Shown piece after piece: positions 1 to 9,589 of a DNA stretch of 64,000 nt. The first letter of the stretch is position 1; the number at the start of each line of letters is the position of its first letter. This DNA comes from Peteryoungia desertarenae (GTDB lineage Bacteria > Pseudomonadota > Alphaproteobacteria > Rhizobiales > Rhizobiaceae). Where the stretch lies: the NCBI RefSeq assembly GCF_005860795.2, contig NZ_CP058350.1:1580501-1644500 (forward strand), written 5' to 3'. The notes below the pieces were generated by a model. That model saw only the letters and a program-made list of their open reading frames with translations, searched no databases and was not told the DNA's origin. The position numbers and the translations under genes were made by a program.

Positions 1-728
1 ATATGGTTCTGAACCATGTCGCGCAGCGCGCCGGCCTTGTCGTAATAGGTCACGCGCCCCTCAAGGCCGACCGATTCCGCCACCGAAATCTGCACATGAT
101 CGATATGGGCCGAATTCCACAGGGGTTCATAAAGGGCATTGGCAAAGCGCAAAGCCATCAGGTTCTGCACGGTTTCCTTGCCAAGATAGTGATCGATACG
201 GAAGATCTGCTCTTCCTTGAAGACGCGTCCGATCGTGTCGTTGAGGACTTGCGCGGAGGCAAGATCGCGGCCGATCGGCTTTTCCACGACGATCCGGGTC
301 GATTTCGTGATCAGCTTGTGATCGCGGATCTTGTCGGCGAAATCTCCGAACAGGGACGGCGATACCGCGAGATAGAAGGCACGCACAACGTCTTTCGCAT
401 TATCAAGCAGCGCTTTGAGCTTGTCCCAGCCCTGATCCGATTTCGCGTCCACTCCGACATAGTGCACACGGGCGAGAAACTTGGCCAGTTCGTCTTCCTG
501 CAGTTCCTCGGCCTTCAGGTGTTCCTTCAAAGCCTTGAGCGTGACCTGACGATACTCGTCATCGGTCATTGGAGTCCGCGATGCACCAATAATCCGCGTC
601 GGCTCTGTCAGTTGCCCGGCCAACTGGCGGTGATAAAGAGCTGGCAAAAGCTTGCGTTCAGCAAGATCGCCGGTGCCGCCAAAGACGACGTAGTCAAAGG
701 GTTCAACGGGAATAATCTGGCTGCTCAT
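1..728 (-). CDS. zwf: Glucose-6-phosphate dehydrogenase, N-terminal part (gene cut by window edge)
   Basis: Read leftward from an ATG at 728, the frame stays open to base 1, so only about the first 242 residues are present. The start MSSQIIPVEPFDYVVFGGTG continues to GDLAERKLLPAL, the NADP-binding fingerprint of glucose-6-phosphate dehydrogenase. RIVVEKPIGRDL and the active-site segment RIDHYLGKETVQNL follow. The enzyme oxidises glucose 6-phosphate to 6-phosphogluconolactone, entering the Entner-Doudoroff and oxidative pentose phosphate routes. GAGA upstream of the ATG is a modest ribosome site. In rhizobia pgl and edd usually follow, which would lie left of the window; that is expectation, not seen. 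Confidence 0.95.
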   Translation of the reverse strand, partial: MSSQIIPVEPFDYVVFGGTGDLAERKLLPALYHRQLAGQLTEPTRIIGASRTPMTDDEYRQVTLKALKEHLKAEELQEDELAKFLARVHYVGVDAKSDQGWDKLKALLDNAKDVVRAFYLAVSPSLFGDFADKIRDHKLITKSTRIVVEKPIGRDLASAQVLNDTIGRVFKEEQIFRIDHYLGKETVQNLMALRFANALYEPLWNSAHIDHVQISVAESVGLEGRVTYYDKAGALRDMVQNH

Positions 729-913
729 GCTGCGTCTCTCGTTCGACGGAATGCTGCACCAGCTTCTAATCTAATCGATTTAAAAAAGCTACCCCGAAGC
801 ATCGGTTTTTGTCTCTGGAGCAGGCGCCAAGCCAGTTTCGAGGTCATGTGCGACAATCAATCACACAGCGACGTCAGATGCCTCAGGCGGTTTCTGGCTG
901 ATTATCCAGGTTT

Positions 914-2200
914 TCAGAACCTGTCTCTCAGCGCATACCAGGTGAGCGCCAGAAACAGCAGTGGCTTGCGCAGCGCGGTGCCACCCGGGAAAGCCGGAAC
1001 CTCAAGTTCCTTGAAGAGGTCCAGCTCGCTGCCATTGCCAGCTACCAGATCCGCATACATCTTGCCGCTATAATTGGACAGCATCACGCCGTGGCCCGAA
1101 TACCCTGCGATCGACGTGACACCCGGCATGACATCGCGGGCGAAGGGTTTGCGCGGCAGCGTGATCCCAACCGATCCGCCCCACGAATGGGTTATGTCAA
1201 TATCCGAAAGCTCGGGGTAAATCTCCGCGATCTGGCGGCGGATGTGAACTGAGATGTCACGCGGGCTGTCAGCGGTATAGGCTTCCCGTCCCCCGAACAG
1301 TAGCCGCCCGTCCCGTGACTTGCGAAAATAGCGCACGACGAAGCGACTGTCGGCGATCGCTTCCGAACCCGGTATCACCTTTGGGAAATCATCAAGCGGA
1401 ACAGTTGCACCAATAAAGGACCGGATCGGCATGACATGCGCAGACGTGACCGGTTCGAGATTACCGATATAGGCATTGGTTGCTATCAGTGCGCGGTCAG
1501 CCGTGATTGTCCCTTTGTTTGTGTCGATCATCGTCTTTCCACCCGTCTGCCGGATGGCGGTAGCCGACGTCATTTCATGAATGGCAGCTCCCGCCTCGGA
1601 CGCGACACGCGCGAGGCCGATGAGGAGTTTCAGGGGATGGATGTGCCCCGTTCCGACATCGCGAATGCCGCACTGATAGCGGTTCGAGCCGACGCGCTCT
1701 GCCGTTTCAAGGCGATCCATGAAGGTGATGTGCGGATAGTCGTAGCGGATCGCCATGACTTCGGCTGCGCGACGATACTCGTCTTCCTTTCCAGGCTTGT
1801 GCGCGACATTGAGCTGACCCGGCAGGTAATCCATGTCGATGCCATGCTGATCAGCAAAGTCGAGCAGGTAGCGCTTGGCATTCTCTGCCATGTCGAACAG
1901 GGCCTTCGACCGTTCGAAGCCCAGTTCGGCCTCCAGCTCATCCGGCCATGCCCGCTGGCCACTGCCGAGCTGCCCACCATTGCGACCCGAAGCGCCATCT
2001 CCGAAACGCCCACCTTCAATCAGGACAACCGAGACACCGAGGCGGGCAAGGTTATAGGCTGCCTGAAGACCGGTGAAACCGCCGCCGATGATCGCCACAT
2101 CCGTCGAAACAGATCCATCAAAGGCGGGATATTCAGGCCGCTCGTTCACACTGGCCTGATACCAGGATATCCCCGGTGCAATCGGGCTTTGCCAGGTCAT
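914..2200 (-). CDS. puuB: FAD-dependent gamma-glutamylputrescine oxidase-like protein (first copy)
   Basis: A 428-residue member of the D-amino-acid-oxidase-fold flavoproteins. An N-terminal dinucleotide-binding motif IIGGGFTGLQAAYNLA (about residues 37-52) is followed by GDGASGRNGGQ, typical of the PuuB/OrdL group, and the C-terminus has a flavin-contacting GYSGHGV stretch. PuuB oxidises gamma-glutamylputrescine to gamma-glutamyl-aminobutyraldehyde with release of ammonia and peroxide. It lies 12 bp downstream of the glutamine synthetase-like puuA gene on the same strand, which supports the pathway. The exact amine substrate is inferred; related oxidases act on other gamma-glutamylated or N-methylated amines. 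Confidence 0.82.
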   Translation of the reverse strand: MTWQSPIAPGISWYQASVNERPEYPAFDGSVSTDVAIIGGGFTGLQAAYNLARLGVSVVLIEGGRFGDGASGRNGGQLGSGQRAWPDELEAELGFERSKALFDMAENAKRYLLDFADQHGIDMDYLPGQLNVAHKPGKEDEYRRAAEVMAIRYDYPHITFMDRLETAERVGSNRYQCGIRDVGTGHIHPLKLLIGLARVASEAGAAIHEMTSATAIRQTGGKTMIDTNKGTITADRALIATNAYIGNLEPVTSAHVMPIRSFIGATVPLDDFPKVIPGSEAIADSRFVVRYFRKSRDGRLLFGGREAYTADSPRDISVHIRRQIAEIYPELSDIDITHSWGGSVGITLPRKPFARDVMPGVTSIAGYSGHGVMLSNYSGKMYADLVAGNGSELDLFKELEVPAFPGGTALRKPLLFLALTWYALRDRF

Positions 2201-2212
2201 CAGACAGTCTCC

Positions 2213-3649
2213 TCAAACGTTCAGCAGAAGGAATTCCCGCTCCCAGGGGCTGATCACCTGCATGAAAGTCTCGAATTCCCCACGCTTGACCCCGGCATAA
2301 AGGCCGATGAACTCCGCACCGAAGACCCCGTTGAAATCGGCTTCTCCTTCAAGAAGCGCGACGGCCTCCAAAAGCCCCCGTGGGAGATCGACAGACCCCT
2401 CATTTTCCGAGCCTTCTGCGGCAGCCGTCGGTTCAATGCCTTTGACGATGCCGAGATAGCCACAGCCGAGCGAGGCGGCGAGGGCAAGATAAGGATTGGC
2501 ATCGGAACTGGGCAGCCGGTTTTCCACCCGTCTGGCGGCAGCATCCGACATCGGAACGCGGAATGCCGTGGTCCGGTTGTCATAGCCCCAGGCATTGTTC
2601 ACGGGTGCGGCCATGTCAGGTGTCAAACGCCGATAGGAATTGACGTAAGGTGCCAGCATGACCAGCGCATTCGGGACATATTTCTGCATTCCGCCAATGA
2701 AGTGGAAGAACTCTTTCGAAGGCGATCCATCAGCATTTGAGAAGATGTTGCGACCGCTGTCCATGTCGACGACGGACTGATGGATATGCATGGCCGAACC
2801 CGGCTGCCCCTGCATGGGTTTGGCCATGAAGGTCGCGTAGATGCCATGTTTGAGTGCCGCTTCCCGTATCGTCCGCTTGAACAGGAAGACCTGATCGGCC
2901 AATTCGATCGGATTGCCGTGCCGAAGGTTGATCTCGAGCTGAGCCGGCCCTTCCTCGTGGATCAGCGTATCGATCTCCAGCCCCTGCTTTTCGGAGAAAT
3001 GGTAGATATCGTCGATCAGTTCGTCGAACTCGTTGATGCCGGCAATCGAATAGCCCTGGCCTCCGAGGATCGAGCGCCCGGACCGCCCCTTCGGCGGATG
3101 CAGCGGATAGTCGGGGTCCTCGTTGACCGCGACGAGATAAAACTCGATTTCAGGCGCAACGACGGGTTTCCAACCTTTGTCCTCGTAAAGCTTCAATACA
3201 TTCTTGAGCACATTCCGGGGTGTGTAGGAGACATTTTCACCATCGGAACTGACAATATCGCAGATGACCTGCGCAGTTGGGTCGCTTTCCCATGGCACGA
3301 CGGAAAGTGTCGAAAGGTCTGGCACGAGCTTGAGATCGCTGTCGCGCGGCTCATATCGGAATGTTCCCGTCTCTTCGGGATATTCGCCTGAAATCGTATG
3401 CCGATAGAGAGCCGAAGGCAGCGCGAGGGACGTGTTGGAGGTGAATTTGGAAGATGGCATCATCTTGCCGCGTGGAACGCCTGCAAGGTCCGGCGTGATG
3501 CATTCGATGTCTTCAATACCGCGTGCGCGCAGCCAGGCTGCGGCTTCCTTCCAGGTCTTCACGCCGCGGAGAGAACGAGGGTCCGGAGGAATGCTAGCCT
3601 TTTTGGACGCGGCGCCTTGGGGTCTCAGCATGGATTTCTTCGGAGGCAT
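2213..3649 (-). CDS. puuA: Glutamine synthetase-family gamma-glutamylpolyamine synthetase (first copy)
   Basis: A 478-residue protein of the GlnA superfamily. VAPEIEFYL, the ATP/metal motif GSAMHIHQS, NSYRRLTPDMAAP and ENRLPSSDANPYLALAA are the conserved catalytic blocks of this family. The N-terminus is an unusual lysine- and proline-rich extension (MPPKKSMLRPQGAASKK) before the beta-grasp domain. No adenylylation-site region typical of nitrogen-assimilation GlnA is recognisable. PuuA ligates glutamate to putrescine using ATP. The gene is followed by puuB after 12 bp, forming a two-gene operon. A 14-bp perfect palindrome lies 44 bp upstream of the start. A second, clearly divergent puuA-puuB pair exists at 40.4-43.1 kb. 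Confidence 0.82.
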   Translation of the reverse strand: MPPKKSMLRPQGAASKKASIPPDPRSLRGVKTWKEAAAWLRARGIEDIECITPDLAGVPRGKMMPSSKFTSNTSLALPSALYRHTISGEYPEETGTFRYEPRDSDLKLVPDLSTLSVVPWESDPTAQVICDIVSSDGENVSYTPRNVLKNVLKLYEDKGWKPVVAPEIEFYLVAVNEDPDYPLHPPKGRSGRSILGGQGYSIAGINEFDELIDDIYHFSEKQGLEIDTLIHEEGPAQLEINLRHGNPIELADQVFLFKRTIREAALKHGIYATFMAKPMQGQPGSAMHIHQSVVDMDSGRNIFSNADGSPSKEFFHFIGGMQKYVPNALVMLAPYVNSYRRLTPDMAAPVNNAWGYDNRTTAFRVPMSDAAARRVENRLPSSDANPYLALAASLGCGYLGIVKGIEPTAAAEGSENEGSVDLPRGLLEAVALLEGEADFNGVFGAEFIGLYAGVKRGEFETFMQVISPWEREFLLLNV

Positions 3650-3692
3650 GTCTCACCGGTTTGGTTGTTGATCATGACATCATAACCAGACT

Positions 3693-3706
3693 TCGCCAAT
3701 TGGCGA
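3693..3706. promoter_or_regulatory. 14-bp perfect palindrome between puuA and the divergent flavoprotein gene
   Basis: TCGCCAATTGGCGA is its own reverse complement. It lies 44 bp upstream of the puuA ATG and 67 bp upstream of the rightward gene at 3773, so it is placed to act on one or both promoters. No regulator gene is adjacent and no family consensus is recognised; the operator role is inference. Confidence 0.35.
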
Positions 3707-3772
3707 GGGGGCGGCGTTGACTTTGATCAGCTTATGGCAAAGACAGGCGCGGGTTCGAAGTTGGAGCGCAGA

Positions 3773-4954
3773 ATGGCCATGAACTACGACGTCGCGATCA
3801 TCGGAGCCGGTGCCGCCGGCATGATGGCGGCCTTGCGAGCCGGCCAGAAGGGCCGCCGCGTCATCCTTCTTGACCATGCAAAGGCTCCTGGCGAGAAGAT
3901 TCGCATTTCAGGCGGAGGCCGCTGCAATTTCACCAACATTCACGCATCCGCCAAGAATTTTCTCTCTGAAAACCGACATTTCTGCAAATCCGCGCTGGCC
4001 CGTTTCACTCCGTCCGATTTCATCGCGATGGTCGACCGCCACAAGATCGCATGGCACGAAAAGACGCTCGGCCAGCTTTTTTGCGACAACAGCGCGAAGG
4101 ACATCATCCGGATGCTCCTGGACGAAATGCATGCGGGCAAGGTGGATATGAGGCTCGGTTGCGAAATCAGCGACGTTGCCAGGAATATTGATGGGTTCAT
4201 TTTGCGCACCAGCGAAGGGGCGATTGCCGCCTCAGCTCTCGTTATCGCATCCGGTGGCAAATCGATTCCCAAGATGGGCGCGACGGGTTTTGCCTATCGC
4301 ATCGCAGAACAATTCGGTCTTGCCGTGACGGAGACCCGGCCAGCGCTGGTGCCTCTGACGCTTGAGCCTAATCTTCTAGGTGACGTTGCACCTCTTTCCG
4401 GTGTCTCCGTCGACGCCATTGTGAGCCATGGAAAGACCAGCTTCCGCGAGGCTATGCTGTTTACCCATCGTGGGCTCTCCGGTCCGGCAATCCTGCAGAT
4501 TTCCAGCTACTGGCGTGAGGGGGACGAAATCCATTTGTCGCTGGAACCTGAACTCGCCATTCTCGACCTTCTGAAATCTGCGCGAAAAGACAACGGAAAA
4601 CAGGCCGTCCAGACTGTTCTGGCCCAGTATCTGCCCAAGCGTCTTGCCCAATACCTGACGGAGCGGCTTGAGATGACCCGACCTCTGGCAGACCAGTCAG
4701 ATCGTGCATTTTTGTCGCTTGAAGCAAGCATCCGTCGCTGGGCCATCAAACCGGCAGGCACCGAGGGCTATCGAACGGCCGAAGTGACGCTTGGTGGCGT
4801 GGATACGCGTCAGCTCGACAGCAAAACAATGATGGCCAATTCTGTTCCCGGGCTCTTCTTCATCGGCGAATGCGTCGATGTCACTGGCTGGTTGGGAGGC
4901 TATAACTTTCAGTGGGCCTGGGCGTCAGGCCATGCCTGTGGTGAAAGCCTCTAG
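3773..4954 (+). CDS. HI0933/BaiN-family NAD(P)/FAD-dependent oxidoreductase
   Basis: About 393 residues. The N-terminal Rossmann motif AIIGAGAAGMMAALRAGQ and the family signature KIRISGGGRCNFTN (near residue 45) identify the HI0933-like flavoproteins. The C-terminal block GLFFIGECVDVTGWLGGYNFQWAWASG is also diagnostic. The substrate of this family is not established in most bacteria. The frame is open from an ATG at 3734, but that codon has no ribosome site, whereas GGAGCG precedes the ATG at 3773 and the protein then begins four residues before the FAD fold; 3773 is therefore preferred. It is divergent from puuA. Confidence 0.88.
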   Translation: MAMNYDVAIIGAGAAGMMAALRAGQKGRRVILLDHAKAPGEKIRISGGGRCNFTNIHASAKNFLSENRHFCKSALARFTPSDFIAMVDRHKIAWHEKTLGQLFCDNSAKDIIRMLLDEMHAGKVDMRLGCEISDVARNIDGFILRTSEGAIAASALVIASGGKSIPKMGATGFAYRIAEQFGLAVTETRPALVPLTLEPNLLGDVAPLSGVSVDAIVSHGKTSFREAMLFTHRGLSGPAILQISSYWREGDEIHLSLEPELAILDLLKSARKDNGKQAVQTVLAQYLPKRLAQYLTERLEMTRPLADQSDRAFLSLEASIRRWAIKPAGTEGYRTAEVTLGGVDTRQLDSKTMMANSVPGLFFIGECVDVTGWLGGYNFQWAWASGHACGESL

Positions 4955-5134
4955 AACCATCGCCGCCGCCGCCGCATGGACGATATTTAGATTTCTCTGA
5001 TATTCACGTCTTGTTAAGGGCCACGGTCCATTCTGCAAGAATGCCGGTTGGTGCGCGAGGAACCAGGACATGACGTTAAACCGGCAAACACCAGGCGCAT
5101 GTATCGTCCCCAAACGTGTTTCAAGGATCGTCCT

Positions 5135-5278
5135 ATGACCCGTCAGACCCGCAAGAGCCAGGCCATCGCCATTGCCCGTACTGGGGATGAAGTTCGCGAT
5201 CGAATTCGCCACTTCGCCATCGCAAGCATTTATGCTGCTAGCGCATTTGCAGCATTGGGTCTTGCGCTGATCCACTGA
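5135..5278 (+). CDS. Small single-pass membrane protein, 47 residues, unrecognised
   Basis: The frame begins MTRQTRKSQAIAIARTGDEV and ends in a hydrophobic stretch FAIASIYAASAFAALGLALIH that would span the membrane once with the charged N-terminus inside. AAGGA sits 7 bases before the ATG. The same frame is open further upstream (to 5048) without a ribosome site. A strong terminator follows 38 bp after the stop codon, which supports a real transcription unit. No family is recognised. Confidence 0.5.
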   Translation: MTRQTRKSQAIAIARTGDEVRDRIRHFAIASIYAASAFAALGLALIH

Positions 5279-5315
5279 TACGCTTGTCTGAGCCAAACCG
5301 GTAGCAGGCTCTCAC

Positions 5316-5341
5316 GACCAGCGCTGTGCTGGTCGCTTTTT
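5316..5341 (+). terminator. Intrinsic terminator after the 47-residue gene
   Basis: GACCAGC (5316-5322) pairs with GCTGGTC (5328-5334) around a 5-base loop and is followed by GC and five T residues. The remainder of the 5279-5601 gap shows no gene; it must hold the promoter of the chemoreceptor gene at 5602. Confidence 0.8.
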
Positions 5342-5601
5342 GCGCGCAATCCCTGGTCTCGCGGAGACACCCCGAATCCCACCGCTGCTGTCGGCTGCGA
5401 CCGGTTTCGTGGCCGTCGCCCCCGCTTTTCCCATGCCAAAACCTTATCTAATCGGTTTAACTACCTCTTGATTATTTTAGTCGAAGTTGACCAGCGAAGC
5501 CCGGTATCCGGTTTCTTCGTTGACTTGCGTCGACCTGGAGTAACCGATGCCGAACGGCAGGGACAGGTGAGGGCCCTCGCTGAAAATGTTGGAGGAAGTG
5601 C

Positions 5602-8127
5602 ATGCTGATCGACCAAATCCTATCCAGATTCTCGATTTCTACGAAAGTTATGGCCTTCGTCGTACCTTTTGTTCTGTCGATAACGGCTGTTGGTCTCATG
5701 GGGCTTTATGCCTCCGGCATGTTGCAGCATCGAATGGAGATATCCAACGGCACCATGCGGTCGCTGAACGGCTTCAGGAATCTCAATGCCAGCATGGGAG
5801 AGTTCCTGAACCAGACATCCGAAGAGACTCGGAACACGGTGACAACCCAGCTGCAAGAGCAAAAAGCCAGCCTTCAGGCCAATCTATCAGAGATCGGCGA
5901 TGACGGAACCGGTCGCAACTTCCTTGATGATGCCTTAAACGGAACCTCCGAGGTGAGCGAAAAGATCGACCACCTATGGCAGCTCTATCAGTCCGAGGTT
6001 GAGATTTCGGCTTCGATCAACGATAAACTGAAAGGCCTCATGGCCCAGCAGATCCGGTTGGCTGACGAAGCAGAAAAGATGCAGCGCCAGGTCATTTCCG
6101 GCGAAACCGATGCCAAATCGGCTCTTCGGGAGGCAGATCGCCTGACAGCGGGTGCCGTGCATTTGAAGGCTGTTGCGGACGAGTTTGCCGCAGCTGGTTT
6201 CCCGGCTCAGCAGTTCCCACTGCTCGAAAAGCAGATCCCCGAATTGGTCAAAACCCAACGCAGAATCAACACGGCACTTCCGGCTGAACACAAGGATCTG
6301 GGCAAGGAGCTGAAAGCGACCACCGATGAGCTGAAAGCAATCGTGGCTGCGGGCGACTTCGGCCCCGATGCGGGTTCAGCCGCCTCGGCCTTGGTGTCCC
6401 GCCTCGGCGCCTTCGAGGATATCTTGCGGACCGGCGCCGCGCAAAAGAGCGCCTTGGCGATCGAGCGTTTCTCCGCTGTTGAGACCATGGCCGTCCAGGC
6501 CAATGAAATGGTGCGCGGCAGTGGCAAGCTCGTCAATGATCTCTACGATTTGCGGCTTTCGGCAGCCACCTTCCTTTTGAAGAAAGACGAACAGAGCCGG
6601 GACCCTGTTTTGCGGCAGATCAAGCTGGTGGGTGATAATCTCACCGTTCTCGGCGGGAGCATTCCGGACAAGGCTTTCTATAACGCCCTGACGAATTCGG
6701 TCACTCCTTTGCTGGCAGGCCTCACGGAAGACACCGCTCGCCTCGTTGCAACCAGTGCCGACAGGCTGACACGTTTCAACGAAGCGAGTGATACGATGGA
6801 CCGCATCTGGGCCTCGCTGACATCATTTGCCGACATGCAGAAGGATGTGGCTGGCAGCGAAAGCCAGGAAGCCAACATGCTCTCCATTTCCACGATGATC
6901 GTGGGTGTCATTCTCGCCGTGATCGGCGGTGTGGCGTTGGTTCTTACCCTGCAGCGACCTATTACTCGCATTACACAAACAATGCAGCGTCTGGCGGAAG
7001 GCGATCTCGAGGCGGGTATCGCGGGCGACAAGCGAGGCGATGAAATTGGCGCTATGGCCCGCGCGCTTGGCGTCTTCAAGCATAACGCCCATAACAAGAT
7101 CCAGATCGAAGCTGCGCGTCAGCGCGAACAGCAGCAGGCGGAAGCCGAGCGCCGTCGCAACGACGAGGAGAAGCAGACCCTGGATGCGCAGATCGACCAT
7201 GCCGTCACGCAATTGGCCGGCGCTTTGGAGCGGCTCGCGAATGGCGATATCTCCTTCGAGATAGAAGGACATTTCCATGGGCGGCTTGAGCGATTGAGGA
7301 CAGATTTCAATCTGTCGCTGGCCCGACTCCGTGACACCATGCAGCAGATCGCGGGCAATGTGGGAATGATCCAGAACAATGGACGCCAGATGGCCCAGTC
7401 CGCAGTGGATCTGGCCCGCCGCACCGAACAGCAGGCTGCATCTTTGGAAGAGACCGCCGCGGCAGTGGACGAAATCACTGCAGCCGTTCGTTCGTCTTCG
7501 GAACGAGCCGAGCAGGTGAACGGCGTTGTGCGTGAGGCAAAGCAGAACGCGGATGAATCTGCCAAAGTGGTCGGCAGTGCCATCTCCGCCATGGGGCGGA
7601 TCGAAGAGGCATCTGCCCAGATTTCCAACATCATCGGGGTGATCGACGAAATCGCCTTCCAGACCAACCTCCTGGCGTTGAATGCAGGGGTTGAGGCTGC
7701 GCGTGCCGGTGAAGCCGGCAAGGGCTTCGCGGTGGTTGCGCAGGAAGTGCGCGAACTTGCGCAACGTTCGGCGGGCGCTGCCAAGGAAATCAAGGCTCTC
7801 ATCAACCGTTCTGCCGAAGAGGTTGCCAACGGCTCTACGCATGTCCAGCAGACCGGTGAGGTGTTGTCGCGGATTGGAACGCAGATTGCAGCCATCAGCG
7901 AACATGTTGAAAGCATCGCCGCGACCAGCCGCGAGCAATCGGGTGCGCTGCAGGAGGTCAATGGTGCCGTTGGCCGAATGGACCAGATGACGCAGCAGAA
8001 TGCAGCTATGGTCGAGGAGGCGACGGCGGCGACCCAGGATCTTTCCAGTCAGACAGATGCCCTGCGCGATTTGATTGCGCAATTCCGTATTGAGGCTGAC
8101 CGATCGATGGGATCGCGCGCGGCTTGA
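5602..8127 (+). CDS. Methyl-accepting chemotaxis protein (first of two paralogues)
   Basis: 841 residues. A first membrane helix ([20 protein letters not shown], about residues 16-35) precedes a roughly 390-residue, mostly helical periplasmic sensor region. A second helix (about 430-452), a HAMP linker ([20 protein letters not shown]) and a coiled-coil signalling domain follow. The tip [20 protein letters not shown] contacts CheA/CheW. It would sense an extracellular ligand and control flagellar motors through CheA; the ligand is unknown. The C-terminus lacks the NWETF-type pentapeptide for CheR binding. GGAGGA is 7 bases before the ATG. A paralogue of the same architecture lies at 9590-12112. 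Confidence 0.93.
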   Translation: MLIDQILSRFSISTKVMAFVVPFVLSITAVGLMGLYASGMLQHRMEISNGTMRSLNGFRNLNASMGEFLNQTSEETRNTVTTQLQEQKASLQANLSEIGDDGTGRNFLDDALNGTSEVSEKIDHLWQLYQSEVEISASINDKLKGLMAQQIRLADEAEKMQRQVISGETDAKSALREADRLTAGAVHLKAVADEFAAAGFPAQQFPLLEKQIPELVKTQRRINTALPAEHKDLGKELKATTDELKAIVAAGDFGPDAGSAASALVSRLGAFEDILRTGAAQKSALAIERFSAVETMAVQANEMVRGSGKLVNDLYDLRLSAATFLLKKDEQSRDPVLRQIKLVGDNLTVLGGSIPDKAFYNALTNSVTPLLAGLTEDTARLVATSADRLTRFNEASDTMDRIWASLTSFADMQKDVAGSESQEANMLSISTMIVGVILAVIGGVALVLTLQRPITRITQTMQRLAEGDLEAGIAGDKRGDEIGAMARALGVFKHNAHNKIQIEAARQREQQQAEAERRRNDEEKQTLDAQIDHAVTQLAGALERLANGDISFEIEGHFHGRLERLRTDFNLSLARLRDTMQQIAGNVGMIQNNGRQMAQSAVDLARRTEQQAASLEETAAAVDEITAAVRSSSERAEQVNGVVREAKQNADESAKVVGSAISAMGRIEEASAQISNIIGVIDEIAFQTNLLALNAGVEAARAGEAGKGFAVVAQEVRELAQRSAGAAKEIKALINRSAEEVANGSTHVQQTGEVLSRIGTQIAAISEHVESIAATSREQSGALQEVNGAVGRMDQMTQQNAAMVEEATAATQDLSSQTDALRDLIAQFRIEADRSMGSRAA

Positions 8128-8166
8128 GAGCAAGCCGACTGCAAGGCTCCGTCCATGCCCTGATGC

Positions 8167-8427
8167 TCACTTCCGCACCAGGGCATGGAATCTTTCACAC
8201 TCCAGGCGTCCCGCTTGAGGCCGTGAAATATCGTCACGCGGTGAAGGTTCGACCGCCTTCCGACCCTTATTTTCTTGATGCCGGTAACGAGCGATAAGTT
8301 TTGCGAGCCTTGTCCACCAGGGTTCACCAAAGCTGGCGTAAAACTGGTCCTCCGATTGTTGCCGACGGCAACCTCGGACCTCGTTTTTAATCATCGACAT
8401 GCAAAGTGCAGCGTAAACTTCATGCAT
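8167..8427 (-). CDS. Small basic protein of 86 residues, unrecognised, divergent from a LysR gene
   Basis: Begins MHEVYAALCMSMIKNEVRGC and contains an Arg/Lys-rich middle (WWTRLAKLIARYRHQENKGR). The best evidence that it is real is an excellent ribosome site, TAAGGAGAT, 6 bases before the ATG. It starts 91 bp from the divergently transcribed LysR-type gene at 8519, the usual layout of a LysR regulator and its target. It does not match the DUF1127 small proteins controlled by VtlR in related bacteria. Function unknown. Confidence 0.5.
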   Translation of the reverse strand: MHEVYAALCMSMIKNEVRGCRRQQSEDQFYASFGEPWWTRLAKLIARYRHQENKGRKAVEPSPRDDISRPQAGRLECERFHALVRK

Positions 8428-8518
8428 GATGGATCTCCTTACCCGTTCAATCCATCACCTGATCTATCTTTCATATTTGGCTTCTTAAACAGTCAGAAAT
8501 GCGCTACCTGTTTCATTC

Positions 8519-9391
8519 ATGAAAAATGTGTCTTGGGACTCCTATCAGCTCTTTCTGGATGTCGCCCGACATCGCGGCCTCACGGGAGCGGCTGAAGTCT
8601 GTGGTCTGTCACCTGCCACACTCGGCCGGCGGATGCTGGCTCTCGAACAGGAACTCGGGCTTGTTCTTTTCCATCGTAGCCAGACCGGCTACTCGCTGAC
8701 CGCAGACGGTCGAGCCCTGCTCGCACATCTTGAAGAGCTGGAGACCGCATCCCGTAAAGTGGAAGCCTGGCGGCGGGGCACCGCTGGCGACGCTCTGGTG
8801 CGCATAACCGTCGGCACCTGGATCGGCTGGTTGATCTCTGAGAACTTCTCTGCGCTTCGCAAGGAGAAGGACGCCTTTCGAATTGACCTGTTCATTGGCG
8901 AACAGCGGGCAAGCCTCGCCCATCGAGAGACCGATATTGGCATTCGCGCCTTTGAACCCGAAGAATTGAATCTTGCATCATCCCTTCTTGGAGAGGTGGC
9001 CTACGCACCTTACCGCGCCCGCAATACGGACGATGCAGGTGAAGAGCGCTGGCTTGCAATTGATGATCAGAACGCAATCTCGGCCTATCTTCGCTGGCCG
9101 CTGGAAAACCGTCGCAACCAGGTGGTCGCCACGGTGAACCGACCGCGATCGCTGAAGGATCTCGCTTTGGCGGGAGCCGGTATTGCAGTCCTGCCGTGCT
9201 TCGTCGGAGACCTTGAGCCCGGTTTGCAGCGTGCAGGCGACGAGCTTGTCAGCCTGAAGCACAGGCAATGGATCGTAATGAACAATGATGATCGGCATCG
9301 GGCCGAGATCAGAACGGTGGTTGATCGAATAACCGAGCTTCTGAAGGCTCATTCAGACCTGATTGCAGGACGCCGCCCAAGTAGAGGCTGA
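8519..9391 (+). CDS. LysR-family transcriptional regulator
   Basis: 290 residues. The N-terminal winged helix-turn-helix spans about residues 5-64 (YQLFLDVARHRGLTGAAEVC, then GRRMLALEQELGLVLFHR). The remainder is a periplasmic-binding-protein-like effector domain, shorter than usual and rich in substitutions. The start at 8519 places the helix-turn-helix at the normal distance from the N-terminus, although no clear Shine-Dalgarno is visible. It sits between two chemoreceptor genes and is divergent from the small gene at 8167-8427, its most plausible target. The inducer is unknown. Confidence 0.85.
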   Translation: MKNVSWDSYQLFLDVARHRGLTGAAEVCGLSPATLGRRMLALEQELGLVLFHRSQTGYSLTADGRALLAHLEELETASRKVEAWRRGTAGDALVRITVGTWIGWLISENFSALRKEKDAFRIDLFIGEQRASLAHRETDIGIRAFEPEELNLASSLLGEVAYAPYRARNTDDAGEERWLAIDDQNAISAYLRWPLENRRNQVVATVNRPRSLKDLALAGAGIAVLPCFVGDLEPGLQRAGDELVSLKHRQWIVMNNDDRHRAEIRTVVDRITELLKAHSDLIAGRRPSRG

Positions 9392-9589
9392 ACTGGAGGG
9401 AGCCGGCACCATCGAGCACGAGGGCCGTTTCGTTCATGGCGAGAGAAATATTTAAGACAAACAAATATTTGAGAATGTTCATGTGAATTTTGACGAGGCC
9501 GATCTTCAGACTTTCTTCAACTTCCCATGGGATTTTCGGGTGCCGATGTATTTGTATCGCACCGCTCGCTCATCGTTTTGGGGACGAAA

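Noticed and set aside
3..1073. Rightward frame of 356 codons at the left edge
   Set aside because: The opposite strand codes unmistakable glucose-6-phosphate dehydrogenase; the rightward frame also runs into the end of the puuB gene and shows no domain.
6823..8133. Leftward frame of 436 codons opposite the first chemoreceptor
   Set aside because: Antisense shadow of the conserved signalling domain; no ribosome site or recognisable domain.
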